DNA from: Gammaproteobacteria bacterium
Lineage (GTDB): Bacteria; Pseudomonadota; Gammaproteobacteria; Xanthomonadales; Wenzhouxiangellaceae
NCBI GenBank assembly: GCA_021772975.1
Contig: JAJFKY010000006.1
Span: 62,001-126,000 of the forward strand
Reading direction: 5' to 3'
DNA length: 64,000 nucleotides
Shown: one piece after another, positions 1-10,042 of the stretch
Position numbering within the stretch: the first letter of the stretch is position 1
Layout: each line of letters begins with the position of its first letter
Translations under genes and position numbers: made by a program
The notes under the pieces: generated by a model
Told to the model about the DNA's origin: nothing
The model's input: only the letters and a program-made list of their open reading frames with translations
Database searches by the model: none

Positions 1-1
1 C

Positions 2-223
2 AGCCGCGACGACGTCGCCGAGTTCGAAACCACGACTCCCAGCTACAATATGCTCAGTGCTAATCTGGCATACCGGTTGTACGCAGGCACATCGGAAATT
101 GAGTTCTTTATCAAAGGCACTAATCTGACCAATGAGGAGCAGCGGGTACATACTTCGTTTTTGAAGGACTTCGCGCCCTTGCCCGGGATTAATTTTTCCG
201 CCGGAGTGCGTGGTTATTTTTAA
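2..223 (+). CDS. TonB-dependent receptor, C-terminal end (partial)
   Basis: The reading frame is open from the left edge and ends with TAA at 221-223, giving the last 73 residues of a larger protein. The tail reads as outer-membrane beta strands: SANLAYRL, then IEFFIKGTNLTNEEQRVHT, then a final strand NFSAGVRGYF ending in an aromatic residue. The phrase GTNLTNEEQRVHTS and a terminal Phe are typical of the last strands of TonB-dependent receptors, which import siderophores, B12 or glycans. The substrate cannot be read from this fragment. The start and plug domain lie outside the window. Confidence 0.85.
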   Translation, partial: SRDDVAEFETTTPSYNMLSANLAYRLYAGTSEIEFFIKGTNLTNEEQRVHTSFLKDFAPLPGINFSAGVRGYF

Positions 224-258
224 GCCTGACCCAACCAGCATCGCTTGGGTCAGCAACC

Positions 259-843
259 TCAGCGGGGCTTGAACACCAGCGCGAAAGTCACCGGCACGGC
301 CGTCGCGATGGCCTGCAAACCGGCCAGCTCCTGCAATTTGGCTATGCCTTCACTCAAGCCGAACTGACTGGCGTTCAGTAATACCGGCTGGATGGTTTCC
401 ACATGCAGGTTGCCCTTGCGGTCAATGATCACCCCGACCATGGCCGTTATGGTTTGCTGCTGGCCATGCAGTGCAACATTTAACTCCAGGTCCAGCGCAT
501 CCGCCCGCCCCGGTTCCAGCCCATGCAGCCATTCCTTATCCAACTGCGCGGTAATGCTCGCGCGCGGAAAATCCGCCACCTCGAACAAGTATTCCCGCAT
601 GCGCTCATCACGGATGGCGATACCGGTGCTGATCGACGTCAGCGCAATATTGATGACCGCTTTGCCACTCTCATCAATCGTCCCATCCAGACTCTCAAAG
701 CGATGCAGTTCGGCGATCTGATTATTCTTGATCGATACAACACTGACCAGGGCATACTCTTCGTGCAGCAGCCAATCGGCCGCGGCCCCGCCGGACAGCA
801 GCCAGCCAGTCAGTAATAAACCTGCTGGATTGATTTTTTTCAC
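259..843 (-). CDS. YceI-like exported protein
   Basis: 194 residues starting at a GTG, with an AGGAG ribosome site about 6 bases upstream that supports this start. The N-terminus (MKKINPAGLLLTGWLL, then a small-residue run to AAADW) is a signal peptide, so the protein is predicted periplasmic. The rest resembles a YceI-type lipocalin-like barrel: VSVVSIKNNQIAELHRFESLDG, NIALTSISTGIAIRDERMREYLF, and a late VPVTFALVFK strand. YceI proteins bind isoprenoid-like lipids; the ligand here is unknown. It lies tail-to-tail with the receptor fragment, so the two are not an operon. The family call rests on the IRDERMREYLF-type motif and overall strand pattern and is moderately secure. Confidence 0.7.
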   Translation of the reverse strand: MKKINPAGLLLTGWLLSGGAAADWLLHEEYALVSVVSIKNNQIAELHRFESLDGTIDESGKAVINIALTSISTGIAIRDERMREYLFEVADFPRASITAQLDKEWLHGLEPGRADALDLELNVALHGQQQTITAMVGVIIDRKGNLHVETIQPVLLNASQFGLSEGIAKLQELAGLQAIATAVPVTFALVFKPR

Positions 844-972
844 CGTTTGCTCCTGTCTGGCATGCTGTGGAAACTATAGCAAGTTTGTACGGCACAACCT
901 AACGGCTCTGTCATCCAGCGGACTCAGCGACTCATCAGGTCATAGCCTGCCAGCAAGGCAGGCAGCATTTGT

Positions 973-3945
973 CTAAGGGGCTTCAAAGCCATCCCGGAAA
1001 AACACTTCGCCGAACAGTCCTGCACAGCCATTAAAAAATACCCGCAATAATGATTGCCGATTGGCTGCGTTCAGCGCTTCCAGCGGAAAGCCCAGATAGG
1101 CGCTGTTGAAGACCGTGCGCGCCACCGCGGCGCCGTTGCCGTTGTTACCCAGCAAGGCCAGCTGAGCCCCGTCCGCCGCGACCAGATTATCACTGACATC
1201 GACCAGGCCGGGTTGAGTGTAATCCAGCGGGTAAGGCCCAAGACCGGCAAAAATGCTGCCCGGTCCGCCACTGACGTTGAGATAGTCACCGTCATCACTG
1301 CCTGAAGTACTACCCAGGCCCAGAAAGTCGGTCATGAAAGCCGTCGGTGGCGGCCCGCGGTCCAGGAAGTAATCCTGACTGGAGATTAACAGGCAACCGC
1401 CGTTGTCCAGATATTCACCGAGCGCCGCTTCAGCGCCGCCGCCAGGCCCGGCGAAACCACCGAATTCACCACCGGTAAACCACACCACCGCGCCATACGC
1501 GGATAACTCCAACGCGTCAGGTTCGATATCCGAATTGCCGGTATCAAACACCTCAAAGTCAAACTCCAGCGCGGTTAAAGTTGCGGCGTAAAAAGCCCGC
1601 ACATCCGGATCGTTGTCATCATCGTCGACCAACAGTATGGGCGGCACCAGCTCGGTGGTGAAGCTGAACACCGCTGAACCGGTGCTGTCACCGCAGGGGT
1701 TATTGGCGGTTACCCGCCAGAAGTACTCGGTTAACGATTCCAGCGCGAAATTGATCCGGTGCGTATTGGCTGCTTCACTGGCGCTGTAGACCACCGTGCT
1801 AAATCCGGGATCGGTGGCTACTTCCACAAAATACGAGCCGGCCTGCGGCACCGCCGACCAGCTCAACATGACCGGAATATCCACATCCAGTGCGCCATCA
1901 GCGGGGACCTGCAGCGAGGGCGCGGCCGGCACGCTATTGAACACGTCCAGATTCAGCGCCACCGAATCCGGCGACGCGCCACTGGCGGTGCCGCGGATAT
2001 CAAAGCTCAGCATCCCGGCCGATAATCCGGGTGGCAGGGTAATCTGTGCCTGGGATGAATTGCCGGGTATCACCGGATTGGGCATGAAGTTGGCGGTGAC
2101 TCCGCCGGGCGCACCACTCAAAGCCAGTGAGATCGGATTGGTAAAACCGGCAATGCTGGTGGTATTCAGGTTGACCGGCTGCAGACTGCCGGGACTGCAG
2201 ACCTGTTGGGTCAACGGTGATCCGCCCAACGCAAAACCGGGTTCGCCACAATCGCTGAATTGAAACGATGCAATCCGGGTATCCCAGTCAGCGCCGGGAT
2301 TGTATTGGGCGGTATACCAGAAGGTGCAATCATCAACCGGGTCTACTACCAGGGCTGAATAGGCGCCGTAGCGATTGGTGGTGCTGGGCGCGCTCCCCTC
2401 GATCACACTGAACTCACCCTGGGACAGGCTGCCGGCGGGGTCATCGCGCAGGCGCCCGGCATAACGAATGCCGGGAAATACCCCGGTCGCATCGGCACTG
2501 GCATTAAAGCCCACCACCAGATTACCGCTGCCATCTAAGGCCACGCTGGACATCCAGCGGTTGGTCGCGTCCGGCGAGTGGGTGCCTTCCTGCTGTAATG
2601 ACCAGCTGCCGCTGGCCACTCCCGGCGGGCGTTCCAGCACAAACCAGCGCACACCATGGCGGTCATTGCCATCCACATCGGTCACAAAACTGCCGGTCAA
2701 TTGCTGGCTGTTGCCAAAGTTACGGTATTGCGCGCGCCACATCACCGGCTCACGGACCGGATCGAGCAGCACGCTGCTATCCGGTTGGGAAACACAGGCA
2801 AATGACGTCAGCCCACACAGATTGGAATCAAACTCCGCAATCGCCAACTGCGCCGGGCCACTGAGCGAACTGTTGGCGGCATTATCAAAATCGACCGTAA
2901 ACTCCCATAGTTCCAGGCAGTCCTGCCCGCCCACCGCACAACCGGGTGCATGCGATTCATCGTCGTTGTGCCGCAGCAGAATACCCGGAGCGCCGGCAGG
3001 CGGCGCTAAACCGCCATCAAAATCCGCCGGCTGCAGCAACTGAAACGGAAAACCGGTAAAGGTGGCGTAACTGATCGCCTGAAACGGCCGGGCCGGATTG
3101 CCCAGCAGCATGTTGCCGCGGTCAAACGCATAGGCCGGGCGCGCGCCTTCAAACAGCTCGTTAGAGCTGGCGTAATAAGCATCCGGCCAGACACCCAGCC
3201 GCAGGTAATCCGGCAGCCCACCGGATACCGCGCTAAACTCATAGATGAACCAGCCGCCGCCGGTCGGGTCGCTGGTCTGGGAAATATACATGCAGATCGA
3301 ACTGTTGGTAATCTCCGATAGCACCCAGCGTCCCTGCCCGCCCGCCGCGCTTTGATCAAACAATACCTGAGGGTTGGAAGTAGCGTCGCCGCAACTGGTG
3401 CCACTGCCGGCGGTCAGGCTGGTAGTGCTGAAAGCCCCCTCCTGTGCGCCGCTGTTTTTATTGATGATCAGTACTTCACTGCCCGGCCCGCCGACGGCGA
3501 TCATCTGCAGGTAAAAATCAATCCCCACATCCCCGGACGGATCAGCGGTGACGGCGCCATTGAAACCACCGCCGGACTGATTGATCAGCGTGGTTTCAAT
3601 CCCGCTGCCACCGCGCAGCGCTGCCTGCGGTTGGTCCACCAGGCTGTCAAAACCGAACCCGCGCGGCTGTGGCCGCAAGTTGCGATCCCGGCCGATCAAC
3701 ACCCGCCGGGGAACCTCAATTACGGGATCACCCGGCCGCCAGCGCGCGGCCGGCGGCAGGCGGCGGGTGTCCACCTGTACCAGCGCGGGCACCACCAGAC
3801 CACCGGGTACCTGCGCGCCCCGGATGGTGACCGGCGCGGTTTGCGCAGCGATCTGCATAGCCGCTGCCAGCATTCCCAATGAGAGACACAGCCAACCGGG
3901 TAAAGCACGGAGGCCGAAGTGAATAAATTGCTGAACTGTTGTCAT
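973..3945 (-). CDS. Large exported protein with FnIII-like domain, GATase-like domain and DGFE tail
   Basis: 990 residues, ATG start, with a long signal peptide (LPGWLCLSLGMLAAAMQ, then AAQTAP). The first 500 or so residues are a low-identity region rich in Gly, Asp and Asn that looks like a repeat or propeller-type extracellular domain. A fibronectin type III-like stretch follows near residues 660-760 (APSLQVPADGALDVDIP, then EYFWRVTANNPCGDS). A class I GATase-like or ThuA-like alpha/beta domain comes next (ILLVDDDDNDPDVRAFY, then NGGCLLISSQDYF). The protein ends GEVFFRDGFEAP. The subtilase at 5298-6719 ends almost the same way, so this looks like a C-terminal sorting or processing tail. No enzyme active site was identified and the function is unknown. 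Confidence 0.75.
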   Translation of the reverse strand: MTTVQQFIHFGLRALPGWLCLSLGMLAAAMQIAAQTAPVTIRGAQVPGGLVVPALVQVDTRRLPPAARWRPGDPVIEVPRRVLIGRDRNLRPQPRGFGFDSLVDQPQAALRGGSGIETTLINQSGGGFNGAVTADPSGDVGIDFYLQMIAVGGPGSEVLIINKNSGAQEGAFSTTSLTAGSGTSCGDATSNPQVLFDQSAAGGQGRWVLSEITNSSICMYISQTSDPTGGGWFIYEFSAVSGGLPDYLRLGVWPDAYYASSNELFEGARPAYAFDRGNMLLGNPARPFQAISYATFTGFPFQLLQPADFDGGLAPPAGAPGILLRHNDDESHAPGCAVGGQDCLELWEFTVDFDNAANSSLSGPAQLAIAEFDSNLCGLTSFACVSQPDSSVLLDPVREPVMWRAQYRNFGNSQQLTGSFVTDVDGNDRHGVRWFVLERPPGVASGSWSLQQEGTHSPDATNRWMSSVALDGSGNLVVGFNASADATGVFPGIRYAGRLRDDPAGSLSQGEFSVIEGSAPSTTNRYGAYSALVVDPVDDCTFWYTAQYNPGADWDTRIASFQFSDCGEPGFALGGSPLTQQVCSPGSLQPVNLNTTSIAGFTNPISLALSGAPGGVTANFMPNPVIPGNSSQAQITLPPGLSAGMLSFDIRGTASGASPDSVALNLDVFNSVPAAPSLQVPADGALDVDIPVMLSWSAVPQAGSYFVEVATDPGFSTVVYSASEAANTHRINFALESLTEYFWRVTANNPCGDSTGSAVFSFTTELVPPILLVDDDDNDPDVRAFYAATLTALEFDFEVFDTGNSDIEPDALELSAYGAVVWFTGGEFGGFAGPGGGAEAALGEYLDNGGCLLISSQDYFLDRGPPPTAFMTDFLGLGSTSGSDDGDYLNVSGGPGSIFAGLGPYPLDYTQPGLVDVSDNLVAADGAQLALLGNNGNGAAVARTVFNSAYLGFPLEALNAANRQSLLRVFFNGCAGLFGEVFFRDGFEAP

Positions 3946-4031
3946 AACTACTTGAAATTCAATGCTAATAAGCTGGCGCAGGCATGCGAAAAATCATCCA
4001 ATTATACATGCCCGAGGACTATCGTAGTGAT

Positions 4032-5168
<1,137 letters not shown>

Positions 5169-5297
5169 CTAGCACGCGCTGCCCGGCATCCGCGCCGGAC
5201 TGATAGATTAAGCTGATGGGCCCGGCTGGCGGACCGGATTCAGACTGATCTCAGCCGGTACACCAGGCGTTGGGTGGCGGATGATTCAAACCACCGA

Positions 5298-6719
5298 CTA
5301 CGGCGCGTCTTCAAAACCATCGCTCAGAAACACTTCTCCGTCACCGGCATTAGCCAACGCAGTGACGACATTGATGCGGCCATAACCCAGTTCCAGTGAA
5401 TGCCCGGGACGGCTGGCATCGTGGTTATAGTCATAACCACCGACCTGGTCCGTGGACTGGTACAGCAACTCCCTTACCTGTTGATTGGTCAGGGTAGAGT
5501 TCTGCACCCACATCAAACCAGCCACGGCAGAAATAATCGGTGAGGAAAATGACGTGCCGCTGGTGGTGGTGTAGCCATTACCCAGACTGGTGGTACGGAT
5601 AGCAGTACCCGGCGCGGCGATTTCCAGATCGGTGCCAAACTGGGAAAAACCAGCGCGCGAATCGGTCTGATCGGTAGCCCCGACCGCCATCACGAATGGA
5701 TTGCTGGAAGGGTAACCCACCGCGCCACCACCGCCGTTGCCGGAGGAACAGACAATCAACACATTAAAATCCTCGTAAGCCATCTGCAGCGCCGCATCAA
5801 TGGCATTACTCTGGCCAACCGACAGACTGAGCTGGATGACCTGTGCGCCGTTTTCGGCGGCATATAAAATCGCGTCATCGAGCACCCCGCCATTGGGCGC
5901 GTTATTGCCCACCCCGGCGATCATGATCCGCAGGCCCGGATCACCGAAACCACCACCGATGCCGGCCACCCCGTTAGCATTGTTGGTTTTCGCGGCGACT
6001 ACACCGGCCACCGCGGTGCCATGAAAGAAGGTGCCGCTGCCATCGTTATCGCCATCGCCGAAATTCCAGCCCTTCCAGTCGTCGATAAAACCGTTATTGT
6101 CATCGTCAACACCGTTGCCGGTATCGGGATCAGCCGGATCGCTCCAGGCATCCTCAGCCGGATTCAACCAGACATTTTCATAAGCATCCGCGCCGTTACC
6201 CAGATCGGAGTGATTGTATTCCGTGCCCGAATCCAGCACCGCGATCACCACCGCCGGTCCGCCGGCATTGCTGTCCCAGGCCTGTTCGGCCTGAATCACC
6301 GCCGGATACCACTGCTGGGCATATTCCGTATCATCCGGGACGGCGTGATACTGACCCAGCGTATTGGGCTCGACTGAAGCCACCAGACCACTGTCCTGAT
6401 AACGCTGCAGCGCGGCGAATAAATCACCACTGACGCGCACATCCATAAAGCCGGTGCGGGCGGTTCGCAATACCTCTGCATCGGCTGCTGCATGCAGCTG
6501 TGCCTGCGCGGCACGGCTTACATCGGCTTTAAATTTGACCGTAACAACCTGCGGATCCAGGCGAAACACTTCGCCGACCGCGGTACGCACCACCCACACA
6601 TCGTTGTGCCGCTGATACTGTTTACCCGCAAACTCACGCAACTCACTGCTGAAGGCGGTCGATTGGATGATAACGGCCAGCAACGCCAGCAGATAGGGGT
6701 GGATGCGTGATATGTTCAT
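5298..6719 (-). CDS. S8 family (subtilisin-like) secreted serine protease with DGFE tail
   Basis: 473 residues. The signal peptide is followed by a propeptide-like region (FRLDPQVVTVKFKADVS, then a VSGDLF segment). The catalytic domain carries all three subtilase motifs: Asp in VIAVLDSGTEYNHSDL near residue 162, His in GTFFHGTAVAGVVA near 232, and Ser in TSGTSFSSPIISAVAG near 388. An acidic DNDGSGTFF-type loop suggests calcium binding. It ends GEVFLSDGFEDAP, nearly the same tail as the exported protein at 973-3945. It lies between queA and tgt on the same strand, with gaps of about 90 and 160 bases, so it may be co-transcribed with tRNA modification genes without sharing their function. Confidence 0.93.
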   Translation of the reverse strand: MNISRIHPYLLALLAVIIQSTAFSSELREFAGKQYQRHNDVWVVRTAVGEVFRLDPQVVTVKFKADVSRAAQAQLHAAADAEVLRTARTGFMDVRVSGDLFAALQRYQDSGLVASVEPNTLGQYHAVPDDTEYAQQWYPAVIQAEQAWDSNAGGPAVVIAVLDSGTEYNHSDLGNGADAYENVWLNPAEDAWSDPADPDTGNGVDDDNNGFIDDWKGWNFGDGDNDGSGTFFHGTAVAGVVAAKTNNANGVAGIGGGFGDPGLRIMIAGVGNNAPNGGVLDDAILYAAENGAQVIQLSLSVGQSNAIDAALQMAYEDFNVLIVCSSGNGGGGAVGYPSSNPFVMAVGATDQTDSRAGFSQFGTDLEIAAPGTAIRTTSLGNGYTTTSGTSFSSPIISAVAGLMWVQNSTLTNQQVRELLYQSTDQVGGYDYNHDASRPGHSLELGYGRINVVTALANAGDGEVFLSDGFEDAP

Positions 6720-6811
6720 GGCTGCCTCGCCTGTCTGAAAGGGGATAAAATCCAGCGGCTATCATACAGGCGGGCCGCCCGCCTCCGCAATCTGCCGGCA
6801 GCCGTGCCGGC

Positions 6812-7840
6812 TCATACCATCAGCATGGCATCGCCATAACTGAAAAACCGGTAGCGCTGCTCGACCGCATGTGCGTAGGCGCGCGCCACGAATGCCTGGC
6901 CGGCAAATGCCGAGACCAGCATCAACAGGGTTGATTTGGGCAGGTGAAAGTTGGTCAGCATGGCATCGACGGCCTGGAATTGGTAACCCGGATAAATAAA
7001 CAACCGGCTATCCCCCGTATACGGCTTAAGTCGTCCGCTGGCGGCGGCGGTTTCCAGTGCGCGTACCGAGGTCGTGCCGACCGCGATGATTCTTCCGCCG
7101 TTGGCCCTGGCGGCGTTGATCCTGGCGCAGGCAGCCGCACTGACTTCCAGATATTCAGCATGCATCTGATGCTCCAGCACATTCTCAACCCGCACCGGCT
7201 GAAAAGTACCCGCGCCGACATGCAGCGTAATCTGCACGCTGCCGATACCCTTCTGGTCCAGTACCCGCAACAGCTCCTGGTCAAAATGCAGACCGGCTGT
7301 CGGCGCCGCCACAGCACCCGGTACAGCGGCGAATACCGTCTGATAACGGCGCTCATCCCGCGCCGCCGCCGGCCGCTCGATATAAGGTGGCAGGGGCATC
7401 GTCCCATAGGCCTGCAGCACCGCCTGCACGGGTTGTTCGGGACTGCGCAAATGATAAAAATCACCCTGCCGACCCAGCAGTTCCAGACTGACGTCCGGAT
7501 GCTGTTCAGCCTGGACGATAATTTCGGCGCCGGCCCGTAACGGCCGGTTAGCGCGAATCTGGACCAGCATCTCGTGCTCGGATAGCAACCGCTCCAGCAG
7601 AATCTCAAGCCTGCCGCCGGAGGGCTTGCGGGCATACAGCCGGGCGGGTAATACCCGGGTGTTGTTCATCACCAGCAGATCGCCAGCCTTCAGCCAGTCC
7701 GGCAAATCGACAAATTGCTGATCACTGATGCGCTGTTGCTCGCGCTGCAGGCACAGCAGACGGCCGGCACTGCGCTGTGCCAATGGCTGCTGGGCGATTA
7801 ATTCCGCCGGCAGGTGATAATCGAAATCGTCTAACTGCAT
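6812..7840 (-). CDS. queA: S-adenosylmethionine:tRNA ribosyltransferase-isomerase
   Basis: Transfers and isomerises the ribosyl group of SAM onto preQ1-tRNA to make epoxyqueuosine. The 342 residues match the family length and start with the typical MQLDDFDYHLPAELIAQQP. Conserved segments include RLLCLQRE, a NNTRVLPARLYARK motif, TAGLHFD, HVGAGTFQPV and the C-terminal NFHLPKSTLLMLVSAFAG. It is the first gene of a minus-strand run continuing through the subtilase to tgt. No frameshift or missing motif was seen. Confidence 0.97.
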   Translation of the reverse strand: MQLDDFDYHLPAELIAQQPLAQRSAGRLLCLQREQQRISDQQFVDLPDWLKAGDLLVMNNTRVLPARLYARKPSGGRLEILLERLLSEHEMLVQIRANRPLRAGAEIIVQAEQHPDVSLELLGRQGDFYHLRSPEQPVQAVLQAYGTMPLPPYIERPAAARDERRYQTVFAAVPGAVAAPTAGLHFDQELLRVLDQKGIGSVQITLHVGAGTFQPVRVENVLEHQMHAEYLEVSAAACARINAARANGGRIIAVGTTSVRALETAAASGRLKPYTGDSRLFIYPGYQFQAVDAMLTNFHLPKSTLLMLVSAFAGQAFVARAYAHAVEQRYRFFSYGDAMLMV

Positions 7841-7942
7841 GAGCTGACGGTTAGCATGCGATGGAGACGGAGTGATATGCGCATAGGTTCCTGAGACCGG
7901 ATTGAGTTACCATGCTGCATTTTACTCAGGCCGGACCGCGCT

Positions 7943-8746
7943 TTGCTATTAAATTTAACCCTAAACCAGCATCACTATCGGGTCGATATCGCCCAGGCTC
8001 ATGATCTGTGCCTGCCGATTGATCCGAGTGGCAGCCATCCGGTGTTTTTCTGCAGCGGCCAGGCTCAGGCCGAACCCCTGCAGGCCGGCGACTTTGTCGC
8101 CTCCCGGCGTGCCGGTGGTTCGGTCAATGCCGATGTGCTGCATATCGTGCCGCATTGCCAGGGCACCCACAGCGAATGCTACGGACATGTTACCCGCCAG
8201 CCCGCGGCGGTCTTCCATCAGGTCCAGGCCGGCTTGATGAGCGCCCTGCTGCACACCGTCACGGCGGTCTCAGCCGAGCATACCAGCGAGCGTTATATTC
8301 TGGGCTCACAGCCTGATGAAACCCTGATCACCCGCGCCGCCCTGCAGCAGGCTGGCGAGTTGGTCGGTGCTCAGGCCCTGATCATCCGCACCCTGCCCAA
8401 CCCGGTCAGCAAACGCACCCGGAATTACACCACCGACCCGTGGTACCCGGTGCTGACCGCCGAAGCGGTTCAGTATCTGGCGGACAGCCCGATCCAGCAT
8501 TTTTTAATCGATACCCCTTCATTGGATCGTGCCGATGATGGCGGTCGGGTTTACAATCACAAAACCTGGTGGGGCATCGATGCTGACGAACAGGTCAGGT
8601 ATCCGCAACGAGGATTGACGGAAATGATCTTCGTAGCGGATAAAATACCCGATGGCTGGTACCTGCTGGATATGCAGATCGCGCCGCTGATCTCGGACGC
8701 AGTCCCGGCACGGCCGATTATTTACCCATTAATTCAAGTTTCTTAA
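7943..8746 (+). CDS. Cyclase-family protein, probable kynurenine formamidase
   Basis: 267 residues of the cyclase family (PF04199) that includes KynB-type N-formylkynurenine formamidases. The metal-site motif is HCQGTHSECYGH, with Glu where classical KynB has Asp (GTHxD); this variant appears in a divergent clade. A TTG at 7943 is the only reasonable start, because the frame is closed by TGA at 7892 and no ATG or GTG lies between; the ribosome site is weak. Kynureninase follows after 9 bases and kynurenine 3-monooxygenase overlaps that, so hydrolysis of N-formylkynurenine to kynurenine is the likely role. That role is inferred from context. Confidence 0.8.
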   Translation: MLLNLTLNQHHYRVDIAQAHDLCLPIDPSGSHPVFFCSGQAQAEPLQAGDFVASRRAGGSVNADVLHIVPHCQGTHSECYGHVTRQPAAVFHQVQAGLMSALLHTVTAVSAEHTSERYILGSQPDETLITRAALQQAGELVGAQALIIRTLPNPVSKRTRNYTTDPWYPVLTAEAVQYLADSPIQHFLIDTPSLDRADDGGRVYNHKTWWGIDADEQVRYPQRGLTEMIFVADKIPDGWYLLDMQIAPLISDAVPARPIIYPLIQVS

Positions 8747-8755
8747 AATATCATC

Positions 8756-10042
8756 ATGCACGAACAACATCAGGAACTGCTGGCACAGGCAGAACAACTC
8801 GACCACCACGACGATTTGGCTCGTTACCGGGATAGTTTCCACTTTCCGCTGGATAACAAACGCCAGCCATTGCGCTACTTCTGTGGCCACTCGCTCGGTT
8901 TGCAGCCCAAGCAGGCGATTGAAAACGTTCAGATAGCCATGGAAAGCTGGCGTTATCAAGGCGTCGATGGGCATTTTCAGGGCGGCAAGCCCTGGCTCAG
9001 CTATCTGGATGATCTGAATGCCCATATGGCTGCCCTGGTGGGCGCCCGGAACGATGAAATCACGGTTATGAACGCCTTGACCGTCAATCTGCATTTACTG
9101 ATGGCCAGCTTCTTCCGGCCGCAGGGACAGCGCACCAAGATCGTGATAGAAAAAGCCGCCTTTCCGTCTGACCGGTATGCGGTCAGGGCGCAATTGCGCT
9201 GGCATGGCCTGGACCCTGAACAGCACCTGATTGAACTAGCCCCGCGGGACGGTGAGCGGCTGATCGACGAAGCTCAGTTGGAAGCTTTGCTGCAGGAACA
9301 GGGCGAGCAGATTGCGCTGGTGATGTTCCCCGGCGTGCAGTACGTCACCGGGCAGTTTTTTGATCTGGAGCGAATTACCCGGGCCGCCCATCAGGCGGGG
9401 GCGGTGGCTGGCTTTGACCTGGCGCATGCGGCTGGCAATCTGCCGCTGAAATTACACGATTCGGGCGCGGATTTTGCCGCCTGGTGTGGCTATAAATACC
9501 TCAACGGCGGCCCCGGCACCCTAAGTGGCTGTTTTATCCACACCCGCCATCACGACAACCCTGAACTGATTAAACTGGCCGGATGGTGGTCCAACGAACC
9601 TGAAACACGCTTTGATATGACCGAGCAGGTCAACTGGGCCAAAGGCGCGGATGCCTGGCAGATCAGCAACCCACCGATCCTGTCAGCCGCGCCCCTGATC
9701 GCCGCGCTGACCATTCATAACGATGCCGGCATGAGCGCACTGCGCGAGAAGTCACTGCTGCTGACCGGCTATCTGGAGCAATTGCTGGACAATCTGGCCG
9801 GGGATATCTGCGAGATCATCACCCCCAGAGACACCGAACGGCGCGGCTGCCAGCTTTCCCTGCGGGTCAAAGCGGGCCCGGAGGCCGGCGAAAAACTCTA
9901 CAAACGCCTGCGTGATCAGGGCTTTATCTGCGACTGGCGACGTCCGGATATTATCCGGGTGGCGCCGGTCCCGCTGTACAATTCCTTTCTCGACGTACGC
10001 GACCTGGTGCTGTGCATGTGCGCCCAAACCAAGCACCTTTGA
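8756..10042 (+). CDS. kynU: Kynureninase
   Basis: PLP enzyme cleaving kynurenine or 3-hydroxykynurenine to (3-hydroxy)anthranilate and alanine. 428 residues, the usual length. Motifs are FCGHSLGLQPKQA near the N-terminus, GFDLAHAAGNLPLKLHD with the PLP-ring Asp, and the Schiff-base Lys in WCGYKYLNGGPGTLSG. WWSNEPETRFDM also matches the family. It lies 9 bases after the formamidase-like gene and overlaps the start of kmo, so the three genes are very probably translated from one message. Confidence 0.97.
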   Translation: MHEQHQELLAQAEQLDHHDDLARYRDSFHFPLDNKRQPLRYFCGHSLGLQPKQAIENVQIAMESWRYQGVDGHFQGGKPWLSYLDDLNAHMAALVGARNDEITVMNALTVNLHLLMASFFRPQGQRTKIVIEKAAFPSDRYAVRAQLRWHGLDPEQHLIELAPRDGERLIDEAQLEALLQEQGEQIALVMFPGVQYVTGQFFDLERITRAAHQAGAVAGFDLAHAAGNLPLKLHDSGADFAAWCGYKYLNGGPGTLSGCFIHTRHHDNPELIKLAGWWSNEPETRFDMTEQVNWAKGADAWQISNPPILSAAPLIAALTIHNDAGMSALREKSLLLTGYLEQLLDNLAGDICEIITPRDTERRGCQLSLRVKAGPEAGEKLYKRLRDQGFICDWRRPDIIRVAPVPLYNSFLDVRDLVLCMCAQTKHL